Source of the DNA: a virus
Virus record (IMG/VR): IMGVR_UViG_3300031785_000019
Location: 1-36,321 of that record
Reading direction: 5' to 3' (one strand)
Length of the DNA: 36,321 bases
A program made the translations under genes and the position numbers. Positions 12,640 through 20,235 of the stretch are shown here, in pieces. The notes below the pieces were generated by a model that saw nothing but the letters and a program-made list of their open reading frames with translations, did no database searches and had not been told where the DNA came from. Positions within the stretch are counted from its first letter, which is position 1; each line of letters opens with the position of its first letter.

Positions 12640-13063
12640 ACTTTGGCTGCTGGTTTTATTAGCATTACCTATAAGAACACTTGCTGTTCCTGTAGTTCCA
12701 CAGTTTCGTACAGGCAGTTCTCAAACAAATAGCACATCAGAACAAGTAGTAAATGAAGTTATTACCAGCCACCAATACCGCACAGGATACTCATACTCAG
12801 CATCAGGACATAATATCGAATCTGAAACGGGATATATCAACCCTACTCCTACGACTACGAATGAACAAACGGTTGGGGGAGTAAACTTTCATTGGACTTC
12901 ACCAAATTTAGAAGCTATCCCTCGTTGGTCAATTACAAACGATGGAGCAGCCTTCTCTCTACAAGAAACACTAATCACTCCAGGATTAGACACAGTCACA
13001 ACCATAACTCGTCAAATAAATACAAGCACAACTACAGAAACTACAACTACCTTTGGACAATAG
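12632..13063 (+). CDS. Exported Thr-rich protein with TTG start
   Basis: TTG at 12632 is the only start that keeps the whole signal peptide (TRLWLLVLLALPIRTLA), and it overlaps the previous stop by 8 bases. The mature part has repeated T, S, N and G with an amphipathic beta pattern (YRTGYSYSASGHNIESETGY) and ends in a Thr run. It resembles its upstream neighbour in composition, not clearly in sequence. No Cys. Probably acts outside the cytoplasm together with its neighbours. Confidence 0.65.
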   Translation: MTRLWLLVLLALPIRTLAVPVVPQFRTGSSQTNSTSEQVVNEVITSHQYRTGYSYSASGHNIESETGYINPTPTTTNEQTVGGVNFHWTSPNLEAIPRWSITNDGAAFSLQETLITPGLDTVTTITRQINTSTTTETTTTFGQ

Positions 13064-13638
13064 CTCTAATTCTTTGCCCTGCAAGGGTTTTGGCTAATAC
13101 AACAGTAGCTTCTCCTTCTTCAAATGCTCAAGGTGTTGTAAATAATAATGCAACGATGATAACTCCATCAGCTATGCCATCTTACAGAATGAGCCAAGGC
13201 ATAGTCTGTGCTTCGCCTAGTCTTACAATTACACCTTATTTAACAGATAGTTGGTCTTTTGCATTACCTAGAGAAACTATAACCAGAACACCGATCTATG
13301 ATGAGGATACTGGAGAGATTAAATATTATTCTGAAATACCTAGATTTGAAAAAGATAATTTTAATTTAAATTATGGAATATCTGCTCAGTTTAATATCCC
13401 GTTAGGTAAGTCTCCAGCCCTTTGCCATGAAGCTACAGCAGTAAATATTGAAGCTCAAAGACTACTAATTAAAAAAACCAAAATGGAGATCAGTTTGTAT
13501 CGTCTAGAAATGTGTGCAAAACAGGCAAAGTTGGGAGCTACATATAAACCTGGAACACCAGAAGCGGTTACTTGTCAAAATATTATTGTAGATATACCCC
13601 CCAATCAAGTTATCCCACATAATCACAAATTAGAGTAG
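13051..13638 (+). CDS. Exported protein, start codon unresolved
   Basis: The frame from about 13051 reads LWTIALILCPARVLANT, a short signal-like segment, then about 180 residues with several Cys, a strand-rich part and a C-terminal helical part (ATAVNIEAQRLLIKKTKMEISLYRLEMCAKQAKLGA). I recall exported proteins of this two-part kind in marine phages. No ATG, GTG or TTG lies in frame near the signal; the nearest is TTG 12892, deep in the preceding gene. An ATA at 13060 overlaps the preceding stop, and a -1 frameshift or an indel are alternatives. The protein itself looks intact. Confidence 0.6.
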   Translation, partial: LWTIALILCPARVLANTTVASPSSNAQGVVNNNATMITPSAMPSYRMSQGIVCASPSLTITPYLTDSWSFALPRETITRTPIYDEDTGEIKYYSEIPRFEKDNFNLNYGISAQFNIPLGKSPALCHEATAVNIEAQRLLIKKTKMEISLYRLEMCAKQAKLGATYKPGTPEAVTCQNIIVDIPPNQVIPHNHKLE

Positions 13639-13694
13639 ACAAGCCACGGGTTTTAAACTTATCTACGGATTATTATTTTACAATAAAACAAAAA

Positions 13695-13730
13695 AAATAG
13701 GTAAGACCTTTCCAAACATCTTACCTATTT
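13695..13730. terminator. Hairpin between convergent operons
   Basis: AAATAGGTAAGA (13695-13706) and TCTTACCTATTT (13719-13730) pair perfectly over 12 bases around a 12-base loop. A run of A precedes it, so on the minus strand it ends in T-rich sequence; on the plus strand the tail is short (ATTT). It should stop leftward transcription best. The loop holds CTTTCCAAACA, the leader element. Confidence 0.8.
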
Positions 13731-13779
13731 CCGTGTGCAATGGGATTCTTGGATGAATCATATTTAGTATAGCAGTAAT

Positions 13780-14043
13780 TCAAAAAATAGAACTTGCATC
13801 AGCCACTACTGTTTCTTCTTCAATACCTGCTGCTTTTTGTGCAGCCATGTATTTTTCATACTGTTCATACTCTGCTGCTTCAAAGTATTTCTCTCTGAGA
13901 GCCTCTTCAGCGTCAGCAAAATAACTGGAAAGTGCTTGTCTTACAAGAGAAGAGATAGAAGTACCTGGACCAGCATGATATTTCAACAATTTATGCTGAT
14001 GTTTTGTTATCTGAACTGTTAATCGTGATAGATTTTCATTCAT
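13780..14043 (-). CDS. RHH DNA-binding protein with acidic C-terminal tail
   Basis: Residues 1-45 have the RHH pattern: NLSRLTVQI strand, THKQH-type helix 1 (TKHQHKLLKYHAG), turn PGTSIS and helix 2 (SSLVRQALSSYF). The remaining 40 residues are Glu/Ala/Tyr-rich and helical. The turn matches that of the 5730 protein (RPGIS / GPGTSIS), so the two may be related. Last gene of the whole leftward series. The start lacks a Shine-Dalgarno sequence; ACTTTCAAACG stands before the ATG. Confidence 0.75.
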   Translation of the reverse strand: MNENLSRLTVQITKHQHKLLKYHAGPGTSISSLVRQALSSYFADAEEALREKYFEAAEYEQYEKYMAAQKAAGIEEETVVADASSIF

Positions 14044-14073
14044 CGTTTGAAAGTAGTTAAGAACATTGTAGTA

Positions 14074-15030
14074 TCAATTTGATGTCATAGTCATTATTTT
14101 ATTGGTTGATGGCAACTCAATGAAATCTCTGAAAGGATCATCTTTAGGAACTTTAAGATACTGAGTATCAAGACCAATCATAAAGTTATGGGCTGCTCTA
14201 ACAGTAAGAGCAAAAGCTTCAGCACTATTCCAAAATGATCTTTTAAGACTACTATCACAAGACTTAGTAAAAATAATCTGTGCTGCTCTATCGTATGGCT
14301 TAATATCTCTATCAATACCATCAATAGGACTTGCCATACCTGTAGTGACAATATTCAACCAATGCAATGCCCTTTCTTTAGGATTCATTGTATGGTTATA
14401 TTTTTTATGTCTTGAATGTTGGCTGTTATAGGTCATTTCAGCATAGATTTTTAATGCTGCTCCAAGAAAAAATGATCTAACTCTGGTTGTGTTAGTAGGA
14501 CAGACCTTACCCATAAGATAAAGAAACTGATTATGTTTTAAATAAGTTTCTGCAACTATGGCATCATGGCATGGTCTAGAGTATTGTTCAGTACCAGTTG
14601 TGCTATTTATAGCAGCCATAGCGTGTCTTATGGTTGCACAATCTCTTCTGCTAATTCTGACACCACTAACAGTAATACGATCAGACATACACCTAGACTT
14701 ACCAACATCCATTATTTGTTTAGACTTGCTAGGCATATTTTTAACAACAAGAAATGGTTGAGTCATTCCTGTTTGTACAACAGCCATTAATCTATGCTGA
14801 CCATTGACCAGAGTGCCATCTGTATCAAAACAAATGGCAGAATCAGACAAGATAAAACGACTATTTCTCATCTCTCTTTTTAACTCTTCAAGATTATTTG
14901 TACTAATCTTGCGGTTATTTTCAAAGTTTTTTGTTAAATAAAACTGTGCTTTCTCTGGTGTAATAAATTCAAGAGAATATTCTAAGCCCTCATATACTGT
15001 TGAGAGGGCATCTGTAACTTGATTGGTCAT
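14074..15030 (-). CDS. ParB-like domain protein
   Basis: A 318-residue protein. Residues about 20-105 form a ParB/sulfiredoxin-type domain: ITPEKAQFYLTKN, a helix, FDTDGTLVNGQHRL with the hallmark NGQHR at 76-80, then AVVQTG and a strand. The rest (about 105-318) is helical and specific to a phage group I recall carrying this fusion; no helix-turn-helix like true ParB is obvious. Nucleotide-dependent DNA binding or a nuclease activity has been proposed for such proteins. It could stabilise or silence DNA. The start overlaps the previous gene by ATGA. Confidence 0.75.
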   Translation of the reverse strand: MTNQVTDALSTVYEGLEYSLEFITPEKAQFYLTKNFENNRKISTNNLEELKREMRNSRFILSDSAICFDTDGTLVNGQHRLMAVVQTGMTQPFLVVKNMPSKSKQIMDVGKSRCMSDRITVSGVRISRRDCATIRHAMAAINSTTGTEQYSRPCHDAIVAETYLKHNQFLYLMGKVCPTNTTRVRSFFLGAALKIYAEMTYNSQHSRHKKYNHTMNPKERALHWLNIVTTGMASPIDGIDRDIKPYDRAAQIIFTKSCDSSLKRSFWNSAEAFALTVRAAHNFMIGLDTQYLKVPKDDPFRDFIELPSTNKIMTMTSN

Positions 15031-15413
15031 GCTTCTTCGTTACCATGACTAAGGATTGCATCTTTAAGCTGTCTGTTAAATTCAGCGTTTTGCTCTGGGG
15101 TTGCCATCTTTGGCTTTTTTTGTGAATCTTCGTAGTCACGAATCATCTCATAATCTTTTTCATTTTGCTTAATTCTTGCAAAAATAATATTGGCAAGTTT
15201 TTTCAGCATCATGTCATGCTCAACACCTAAAGTATTGATAGAAAGCTCAAAACAATTTAAGAATTGATGACCTCTTATTGTAAATTCATCAACGCTATTT
15301 CGGTTTGATTTAAAAAATAAATGAACTTTATCGTTCAAAATATCGTTGTCAAAGTAAAAATCATCATTATCTTCAAGATGATGACTTGTTTTGTTTTGCA
15401 TGGAAAGTTTCAT
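15027..15413 (-). CDS. Unrecognised 128-residue acidic protein
   Basis: GGAG lies 4 bases before the ATG at 15413. A later ATG (15401) would follow AACTTTCC, the recurring leader element, but lacks a ribosome binding site in range. The acidic N-terminus (EDNDDFYFDNDILND) is followed by strands and a helical second half (DMMLKKLANIIFARIKQNEKDYEMI). It is coupled to the ParB-like gene by ATGA and is probably its partner. Confidence 0.65.
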   Translation of the reverse strand: MKLSMQNKTSHHLEDNDDFYFDNDILNDKVHLFFKSNRNSVDEFTIRGHQFLNCFELSINTLGVEHDMMLKKLANIIFARIKQNEKDYEMIRDYEDSQKKPKMATPEQNAEFNRQLKDAILSHGNEEA

Positions 15414-15441
15414 AAAACTCCGTAAATGTTATTGCCTTTAT

Positions 15442-15457
15442 AGTTTATCATTAAACT
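15442..15457. promoter_or_regulatory. Palindrome AGTTTA-TCAT-TAAACT before the leftward ParB unit
   Basis: A perfect 6-bp inverted repeat with a 4-base centre lies 29 bp before the ATG at 15413. Its arms resemble the TAGTTTACTA operators at 179, 2649 and 9714 but with wider spacing. It is a likely operator of the 15413-13780 unit. Confidence 0.45.
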
Positions 15458-15494
15458 GTCATCACTTTGTATATGTTCTCGAACCGTAACAATG

Positions 15495-16127
15495 TTACTT
15501 TTTCTTTTTAGTCAACTTAGAAACGGCTTGCTTAACTAATGGCCGTACAAGCCCCAAAATAGCGGGAGCACTCGCCCCAACCAAAGCAAGGCTAAAAACC
15601 CCAACAAACTGTGGAGCAGACGGAATGTATTGATCTTTCCACTCAACCGCTTCATAAAGAGTTATGCACTCACTTCCATCTTGACTTCTTTCATGCCCGA
15701 TGACACGTTCTAACTTTTTATCGTTACGAAAATCCCCTACTCTCTGGTCATTCTTGCCAGGGCAGGGAGGAAAATCTGGTGGGGGAGGGTCAGGTGGTGG
15801 TGGAATTTTTGGCTGCTCTGTTTCTGGTAAGGGCGGTGGTTCATTATTGATAAGCGGTTCTTCTGTAATGACGAGATTCTCAGGTGTATAGTCAAGAGGT
15901 ACAAAGCTAGGAAACGGAAAATCGCACGTTGTAAAAACACCATTTGGATCTTCCAACAATAAATTACGATTACCAGTATTTTTTATATCACGATGTTGAT
16001 ATGTACAACCAGGTGCATCAATATCTGGTGGTTTTGTAATAGTTAAATAATAAGGTTTAAATGGTTCTGGTACATTTGGAATGTATATCTCAGGAATATT
16101 TATATCAGGTATATCAATCGAAGGCAT
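15495..16127 (-). CDS. Pro-rich protein with C-terminal membrane segment
   Basis: This 210-residue protein opens with a repeating Ile-Pro pattern (IDIPDINIPEIYIPN), has a Pro-only-like spacer (PPPPDPPPPDFPPCPG) at about 110-127, then a charged part, and ends with a hydrophobic helix FVGVFSLALVGASAPAILGLV (about 172-193) and a basic tail. The layout suggests membrane anchoring with an extended arm. I recall similar proteins among marine phages. Function unknown. Confidence 0.65.
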   Translation of the reverse strand: MPSIDIPDINIPEIYIPNVPEPFKPYYLTITKPPDIDAPGCTYQHRDIKNTGNRNLLLEDPNGVFTTCDFPFPSFVPLDYTPENLVITEEPLINNEPPPLPETEQPKIPPPPDPPPPDFPPCPGKNDQRVGDFRNDKKLERVIGHERSQDGSECITLYEAVEWKDQYIPSAPQFVGVFSLALVGASAPAILGLVRPLVKQAVSKLTKKKK

Positions 16128-16275
16128 CTCTTTTCTTCAATACTTCTACTATTGAAAAGCATTTAGGACAGGACAAGTTAGTCATTACAGAAAACTCGGG
16201 ATAACCACTCATGTCCTCTTCAATATCAATGTCTCCACCTATGATTAGTTCTGTATCACACCAATAACATTTCAT
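16114..16275 (-). CDS. Small zinc-ribbon protein
   Basis: 53 residues, too short for most gene finders. It starts MKCYWCDTELIIGGD and has Cys3-x2-Cys6 and Cys36-x2-Cys39 (CPKC), a compact zinc ribbon. I recall near-identical openings (MKCYWCDTELIIGGD) in marine cyanophages, which supports both the gene and the host guess. It overlaps both neighbours: ATGA with the one before, 14 bases with the next. Confidence 0.75.
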   Translation of the reverse strand: MKCYWCDTELIIGGDIDIEEDMSGYPEFSVMTNLSCPKCFSIVEVLKKRDAFD

Positions 16276-16490
16276 TTGATTATAGGCATAGATGGACCTG
16301 TCATTTTGGGTAAGCCCTGATCTAATAATTTAGGCATCATACCTTGTACATTACCAAGAATTTCATTCATTACTCTTGATTTGAACTGTTCTGAAGTTAC
16401 ATACTTGTAACCTATTACTCCTGTGGCAGTCATGGAGGCTACCATTACGAATGAGATGATACTCAATACGTTAGCAATTTTTTGAAACAT
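16272..16490 (-). CDS. Small membrane protein
   Basis: The 72-residue protein has one long hydrophobic segment (VLSIISFVMVASMTATGVIGYKYV, about 8-31) and a tail containing Met, Pro and Lys (NVQGMMPKLLDQGLPKM). Possible signal-anchor. It belongs to a run of small late proteins with the zinc ribbon and Pro-rich protein. Such sets near tail genes in marine phages are uncharacterised. Confidence 0.65.
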   Translation of the reverse strand: MFQKIANVLSIISFVMVASMTATGVIGYKYVTSEQFKSRVMNEILGNVQGMMPKLLDQGLPKMTGPSMPIIK

Positions 16491-16522
16491 GATTAAAGAA
16501 GCATTTACAAGAGCGTTAGCAC

Positions 16523-16756
16523 CTATTTCTTTGATGGTGCTTTTCTTGATTGTTGGTTTAAGTCCACTGTACCTGATTGCTGGCTTGATGACTCGTTCTT
16601 TTTCAACAGTAACTCCCCAAACTGAACGCCACCCTGTAAAGCGTTGATATTTATATTCGCTGCATCTAATTCTTTTTGTGCAGCATCTCTTGTCTGAACT
16701 TGCCTAACAAGTTCTTCTTTCCACTCAGCAATTTGTTTTTCTGTAATGTCTTGCAT
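16523..16756 (-). CDS. Small helical protein (QFGELLL motif)
   Basis: The ATG at 16756 is chosen over a TTG at 16780 that would overlap the fibre gene; no good ribosome binding site exists for either. The 77-residue product opens MQDITEKQIAEWKEEL and continues as a helix with coiled-coil spacing to NALQGGVQFGELLL, then a polar Ser/Gln tail. I recall a family in marine phages with this pattern of an amphipathic helix and the QFGE motif. Possibly a small structural or chaperone protein. Confidence 0.6.
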   Translation of the reverse strand: MQDITEKQIAEWKEELVRQVQTRDAAQKELDAANININALQGGVQFGELLLKKNESSSQQSGTVDLNQQSRKAPSKK

Positions 16757-16764
16757 AGTTTTAC

Positions 16765-17565
16765 TTAAACTATAGACCAAACTGCACCAGATGGCACTGT
16801 AACAGTTATACCATTTGCTATTGATGGGTCTACTGAAACTGCATTATATCCAGAAGTTAATGTATGATTTGAACTTATCGTTGCTTTCATTTCCAAAATT
16901 CCGTTACTTCCTAAAATTTTTGGTGCAGTTACAGATGTTAAATCAGAAATCCCAAGTTCACTTGCAATAGTTCCAACTACACTTAAGTTTCCTCCAACAT
17001 CTGCATTAGCAGCTACCTCAAGTCCTGTTCCGTTTATTAGTTTTAAAGCTGTGCTTGTAAATCTTCCACAAATATTATTAGAACCAGCTTTTCTTAATGC
17101 AAATTCAAATAAACCATCTTCTGTAGTAGAACTTGCATCATCAATTTTTGCTGTCATCTTTGCATATACTTCTTTGCTGCCGTCATCACTTTCGCCAGTA
17201 AATTTAAGCTGACCTAAGTAATCTGCGTCTGCTGGTGATGCACTATTTCTATAAAGTTCAATTATTGGTAAAGCTGAACTACCTGTATCAGTTGATAGAA
17301 GAGTTAAAACACCTGCTCCATCATAAGTAAATGTTGATTCTCCATTTAAAGTATTTGCAGTTCCCGATCCAGTTATTACTCTATTATCTGCATTATTATT
17401 TATTGTTGTGCCAGACCCACCACCTGATATTTCAGCTACAGATCCATCATCTTTCTTTGTAAATAATTTACCTTCATCTGTTCTTACCGCAACTTCTCCT
17501 ACAGCTAAATCACTAGCTTGTGGATCACTACCGCTTCCTCTTTTTAATTTTATTGTGTTTGCCAT
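16765..17565 (-). CDS. Tail-fibre-like protein, IKLKRG type
   Basis: The 266-residue protein starts IKLKRGSGSDPQASDLAVGEVAVRT, a short N-terminal module frequent in marine phage fibres (repeat of the form IK.KRG...L..GE.A). A Gly/Ser/Asn-rich beta middle follows. The C-terminal end GITVTVPSGAVWSIV corresponds to VTITVPSGSILVIL at the end of the 23562 product, so both share a terminal module. GGAGG is placed 8 bases before the ATG. Likely part of the fibre or adhesin set. Confidence 0.75.
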   Translation of the reverse strand: MANTIKLKRGSGSDPQASDLAVGEVAVRTDEGKLFTKKDDGSVAEISGGGSGTTINNNADNRVITGSGTANTLNGESTFTYDGAGVLTLLSTDTGSSALPIIELYRNSASPADADYLGQLKFTGESDDGSKEVYAKMTAKIDDASSTTEDGLFEFALRKAGSNNICGRFTSTALKLINGTGLEVAANADVGGNLSVVGTIASELGISDLTSVTAPKILGSNGILEMKATISSNHTLTSGYNAVSVDPSIANGITVTVPSGAVWSIV

Positions 17566-17590
17566 AAGCCATACCTCCTAAGAATTATTA

Positions 17591-19465
17591 TTAAGAGTAT
17601 GACCCACCATCTATATCAAAACCAGAAGTAGATTCATCTTCGAGAAATGTTACCAGGTCAGACAGTGCAACCTGTTTCATCGTTCCAGCGTCATTCATAA
17701 CCATACGATCAGCAGCAGCTAAAGTTGTTGATGTTGCAGATGTTCCACCATCTATAATATTCAATTCTGTTGTTGTAACAGTAGCACCATCAAGGATCGC
17801 AACCTCTGTTCCTGTTAAATCAGCAAGTGCGGAGGCCGTTCCAGATGCCATAGTTGCTAATTCTGTTAGCTGTGCATCTGAAGCCTGTTTCGCATTTAAT
17901 TGAGTCTGTATTGCAGAAGTTACTCCGTCTATATAATTTAGCTCAGTTGTTGTTGCAGTTACACCATCAAGTTTGTTTAATTCTGCTGTGCTTACTGTAG
18001 CTCCATCTAATATCTGAACTTCTGCTGAAGTTAGGTCTGCAAGTGAATTAGCAGTAGCTTGAACCATAGTTGCAAGCTCAGTTAATTTTGCATTTGAGGC
18101 TTGTTTAGCATCTAACTGTGTCTGAATATTTGAACTAACTCCATCTACAAAATTCAATTCAGCAGTTGTAGCTGTAACTCCATCTAATTTATTTAGTTCA
18201 GCAGTTGTAACTGTCGCTCCATCTAAAATTTGCACTTCAGCTTGTGTTAGTGCAGCTAACGCAGAAGAAGCACCAGATTGGCAACCAGAGAGGTTATCTA
18301 GGTCAGCGTCATAAGCTTGAACATTAGTTCCGATTGTTAAGCCAAGACTTGATCTTGCTGTAGCTCCAGATTCAAGAACAAAGGTTGAACCATTACCAAC
18401 AATAATTCCACCATCTGTTGTAGCAAGACCAGCTATAGCAGCTAATCCAGCATCATAAGCCTGTACATTTGAGCCAATCGCTAGACCTAATGCAGACCTC
18501 GCACCTGAGGCTGAAGTTGATCCTGTACCCCCGTCTGATATGGCTAAAGTTCCTGTGATAGAACTAGCATCTAACTTAAGAGCTAATTCAGTGGATTCAA
18601 TAACAAGGCCACCATTTGATTTGAGGTCAAGAGATAATTCTGTGCCTGACTTATCAAGTCCATTTCCAGCAGTTACTTCTCCGCTTGAACTGAATTGTGA
18701 AAAAGCTAGTGAGTCAGATCCTACACTTGCACTTCCTTTATTAGTTGTACAAACAAAACCCTTGTCACCATTAGCTGTTCCCTGTTCAACAAAGGTAAAC
18801 ATACCAGCAGCATCCGCACCAGCAGCTAGGTCATCTGTTCTTGACCATGAACCAGCCGCACATTTATACAATCCGTTCTGCGAACCAGTACTTTGATTTT
18901 TAACAAGTACTCTGTCATTTGCAGTTACAGAAACACCATCAATAGTTTGTGTTCCAGATAAAGTTATATTTGCAGTTGTAGCAGCTACCACACTGTCTTT
19001 TACGTCTAATCCCTGTGCAACTCCATCTACATAACCTTTATTTGCAGCGTCATTATCACCTGTTGGATCGGCTAAGTTTGTTATTTTTTGGCTGTTTGCA
19101 GATACGCTACCAGTAGGAGCAGCCATCTGATCTAATCTATTTGCTCTAACACCACTATCGAAGTCACTGATTTTCGTATGCTGAAGCGAAGGTACGTCTG
19201 CGGCTACCATTGAACGGAATGTTGCAGCCCCATTACTTCCGTTTGGTGCGGCAAGAAACGTGTTCTGTGTTCTGCTTGTAGTTAAATCAACAAAACTACC
19301 AGAGCCACCTATAGCCTCAATACTTGTAGCAGATCCTCCTGCTCCACCCGTTCCAATACCGATAAAGAGTTTCTTACTGCCTTCAGCAAAAGCTAATTCA
19401 GCATTTTCTAAACTAGCTGGTGCTCCTGATCCAGTAGATCGTTTGATTCTAATTGTGTTAGCCAT
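17591..19465 (-). CDS. Large repeat-containing tail fibre protein
   Basis: 624 residues. N-terminal IRIKRSTGSGAPASLENAELAFAEG is a fibre attachment module. Residues about 145-260 hold a DVKDSVVAATTANITLSG...ANDRVLVKNQ domain that I recall from many fibres. Around 320-390 a unit with ARSALGLAIGSNVQAYDA occurs twice. Residues 409-572 contain tandem 72-residue repeats built on LDGATVTTAELNKLDGVT. Such repeats form long trimeric beta or coiled shafts. The C-terminus (MKQVALSDLVTFLEDE) is typical of this fibre type. It should mediate host binding. Confidence 0.8.
   Translation of the reverse strand: MANTIRIKRSTGSGAPASLENAELAFAEGSKKLFIGIGTGGAGGSATSIEAIGGSGSFVDLTTSRTQNTFLAAPNGSNGAATFRSMVAADVPSLQHTKISDFDSGVRANRLDQMAAPTGSVSANSQKITNLADPTGDNDAANKGYVDGVAQGLDVKDSVVAATTANITLSGTQTIDGVSVTANDRVLVKNQSTGSQNGLYKCAAGSWSRTDDLAAGADAAGMFTFVEQGTANGDKGFVCTTNKGSASVGSDSLAFSQFSSSGEVTAGNGLDKSGTELSLDLKSNGGLVIESTELALKLDASSITGTLAISDGGTGSTSASGARSALGLAIGSNVQAYDAGLAAIAGLATTDGGIIVGNGSTFVLESGATARSSLGLTIGTNVQAYDADLDNLSGCQSGASSALAALTQAEVQILDGATVTTAELNKLDGVTATTAELNFVDGVSSNIQTQLDAKQASNAKLTELATMVQATANSLADLTSAEVQILDGATVSTAELNKLDGVTATTTELNYIDGVTSAIQTQLNAKQASDAQLTELATMASGTASALADLTGTEVAILDGATVTTTELNIIDGGTSATSTTLAAADRMVMNDAGTMKQVALSDLVTFLEDESTSGFDIDGGSYS
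17750..18241 (-). repeat. Tandem 72-residue (216-bp) repeats in the fibre gene
   Basis: AEVQILDGATV begins at residues 409 and 481, exactly 72 apart, and a partial third unit (TEVAILDGATV) begins at 553. Codons start at 18241, 18025 and 17809. Within each unit AELNKLDGVTATT adds a shorter internal repeat. Copy number can change by recombination. Confidence 0.8.
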
Positions 19466-19476
19466 AGTTTGTTAGC

Positions 19477-19713
19477 TCAAAAGTTTCCACCATCGACCAG
19501 GTTTTCGACAGTGCGTGTAGCATCTAGTCTAAGTGTATCAGAACTTTGCTGATAGTACATAATCGAATTGTTGACTTTACCAGCATGATTTAACGTAATG
19601 TCAAATCCTTCTCCTTGTGGACCTTGTGGACCTGCGGTTTTTACAGTTACAACACGGGTTTCACCGTTAACTGTAACTTTGTTTTTGGTTTGACTAATGT
19701 TAATGTTACTCAT
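19477..19713 (-). CDS. Small fibre protein with collagen-like bit
   Basis: 78 residues: beta-type start (NINISQTKNKVTVNGETRVVTVK), a GPQGPQGEG collagen-like triplet run of three units (about 29-37) and a C-terminal beta part. Short collagen-like segments act as trimerising linkers in phage fibres. It lies between two other fibre genes and probably connects or caps one. The start shares a base with the preceding stop region. Confidence 0.65.
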   Translation of the reverse strand: MSNINISQTKNKVTVNGETRVVTVKTAGPQGPQGEGFDITLNHAGKVNNSIMYYQQSSDTLRLDATRTVENLVDGGNF

Positions 19714-20057
19714 TACATTGTGGTATAGCCTTGGCTTACAAATATTGTACCTTCTACATAATATTCTTGCTTACCTGCTGGATTCTGTATCTTTACGTCA
19801 TAATTTAAGATATTTGGTGTAAAAGTTTCTGTCTGTGCCCTAGTAAGAGTCAAAACAAATGTTCCGTTAGTTGGAGTTGGTATAGATACTGCAAAATCAG
19901 CATATTTAGTGGAGCGTGACTCATCCCATACTTGGCTTGCAATACTATAACCAGTGAGATTTACTGGATTGTCATTTCCATCTGTAAGAGTAATATTTTC
20001 ATCATGGTCTGCTCTTCTTTGAACAGTAAAGTTATATTCGCCAGCTATTATTGCCAT
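19713..20057 (-). CDS. Baseplate/fibre attachment-like protein (BppU-type)
   Basis: The ATG at 20057 overlaps the preceding stop (TGATG) and has GAGG 7 bases ahead; an upstream TTG would add one residue. The 114-residue product has the form of an Ig-like beta domain: YNFTVQRRADHDENITLTDGND, NLTGYSIASQVWDE, then FVLTLTRAQTETF and a strand pair ending in YYVEGTIFVSQ. This is close to the N-terminal domain of baseplate-upper and fibre adaptor proteins. Predicted to link fibres to the tail tip. Confidence 0.65.
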   Translation of the reverse strand: MAIIAGEYNFTVQRRADHDENITLTDGNDNPVNLTGYSIASQVWDESRSTKYADFAVSIPTPTNGTFVLTLTRAQTETFTPNILNYDVKIQNPAGKQEYYVEGTIFVSQGYTTM

Positions 20058-20233
20058 CAACCTGCCTCTTCTGCTGTATTACCTTCTGCAACCCATTCTA
20101 AGTATTCTTTGTAATCTGTGTTTAAAGGAGCAAACGGTATACAAGAAACCAATCCATTGTCCTCTATTTTTTGAATACACTGAAGAGGTCCTGTTTCTGG
20201 ATCGTCAGCATATTTTTTGTAACGTGTTGCCAT
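20057..20233 (-). CDS. Small tail-fibre chaperone-like protein, copy 1
   Basis: 58 residues ending DYKEYLEWVAEGNTAEEAG. The Y-x2-YL-x-W-x4-NT-x-E-E-A end is shared with the 21420 product and recalls the WLAEGNTPEPA end of XkdW-like fibre assembly proteins. It follows (in transcription) the 20236 fibre and precedes the attachment protein, consistent with a dedicated folding helper. A single-base overlap (TGATG) couples it to the next gene. Confidence 0.65.
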   Translation of the reverse strand: MATRYKKYADDPETGPLQCIQKIEDNGLVSCIPFAPLNTDYKEYLEWVAEGNTAEEAG

Positions 20234-20235
20234 AA

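Noticed and set aside
12892-13050. N-terminal extension of the third exported protein from TTG 12892
   Set aside because: The extension is rich in His, Asn, Ser and Arg, follows the codons of the preceding gene out of frame, and puts the signal segment inside the protein.
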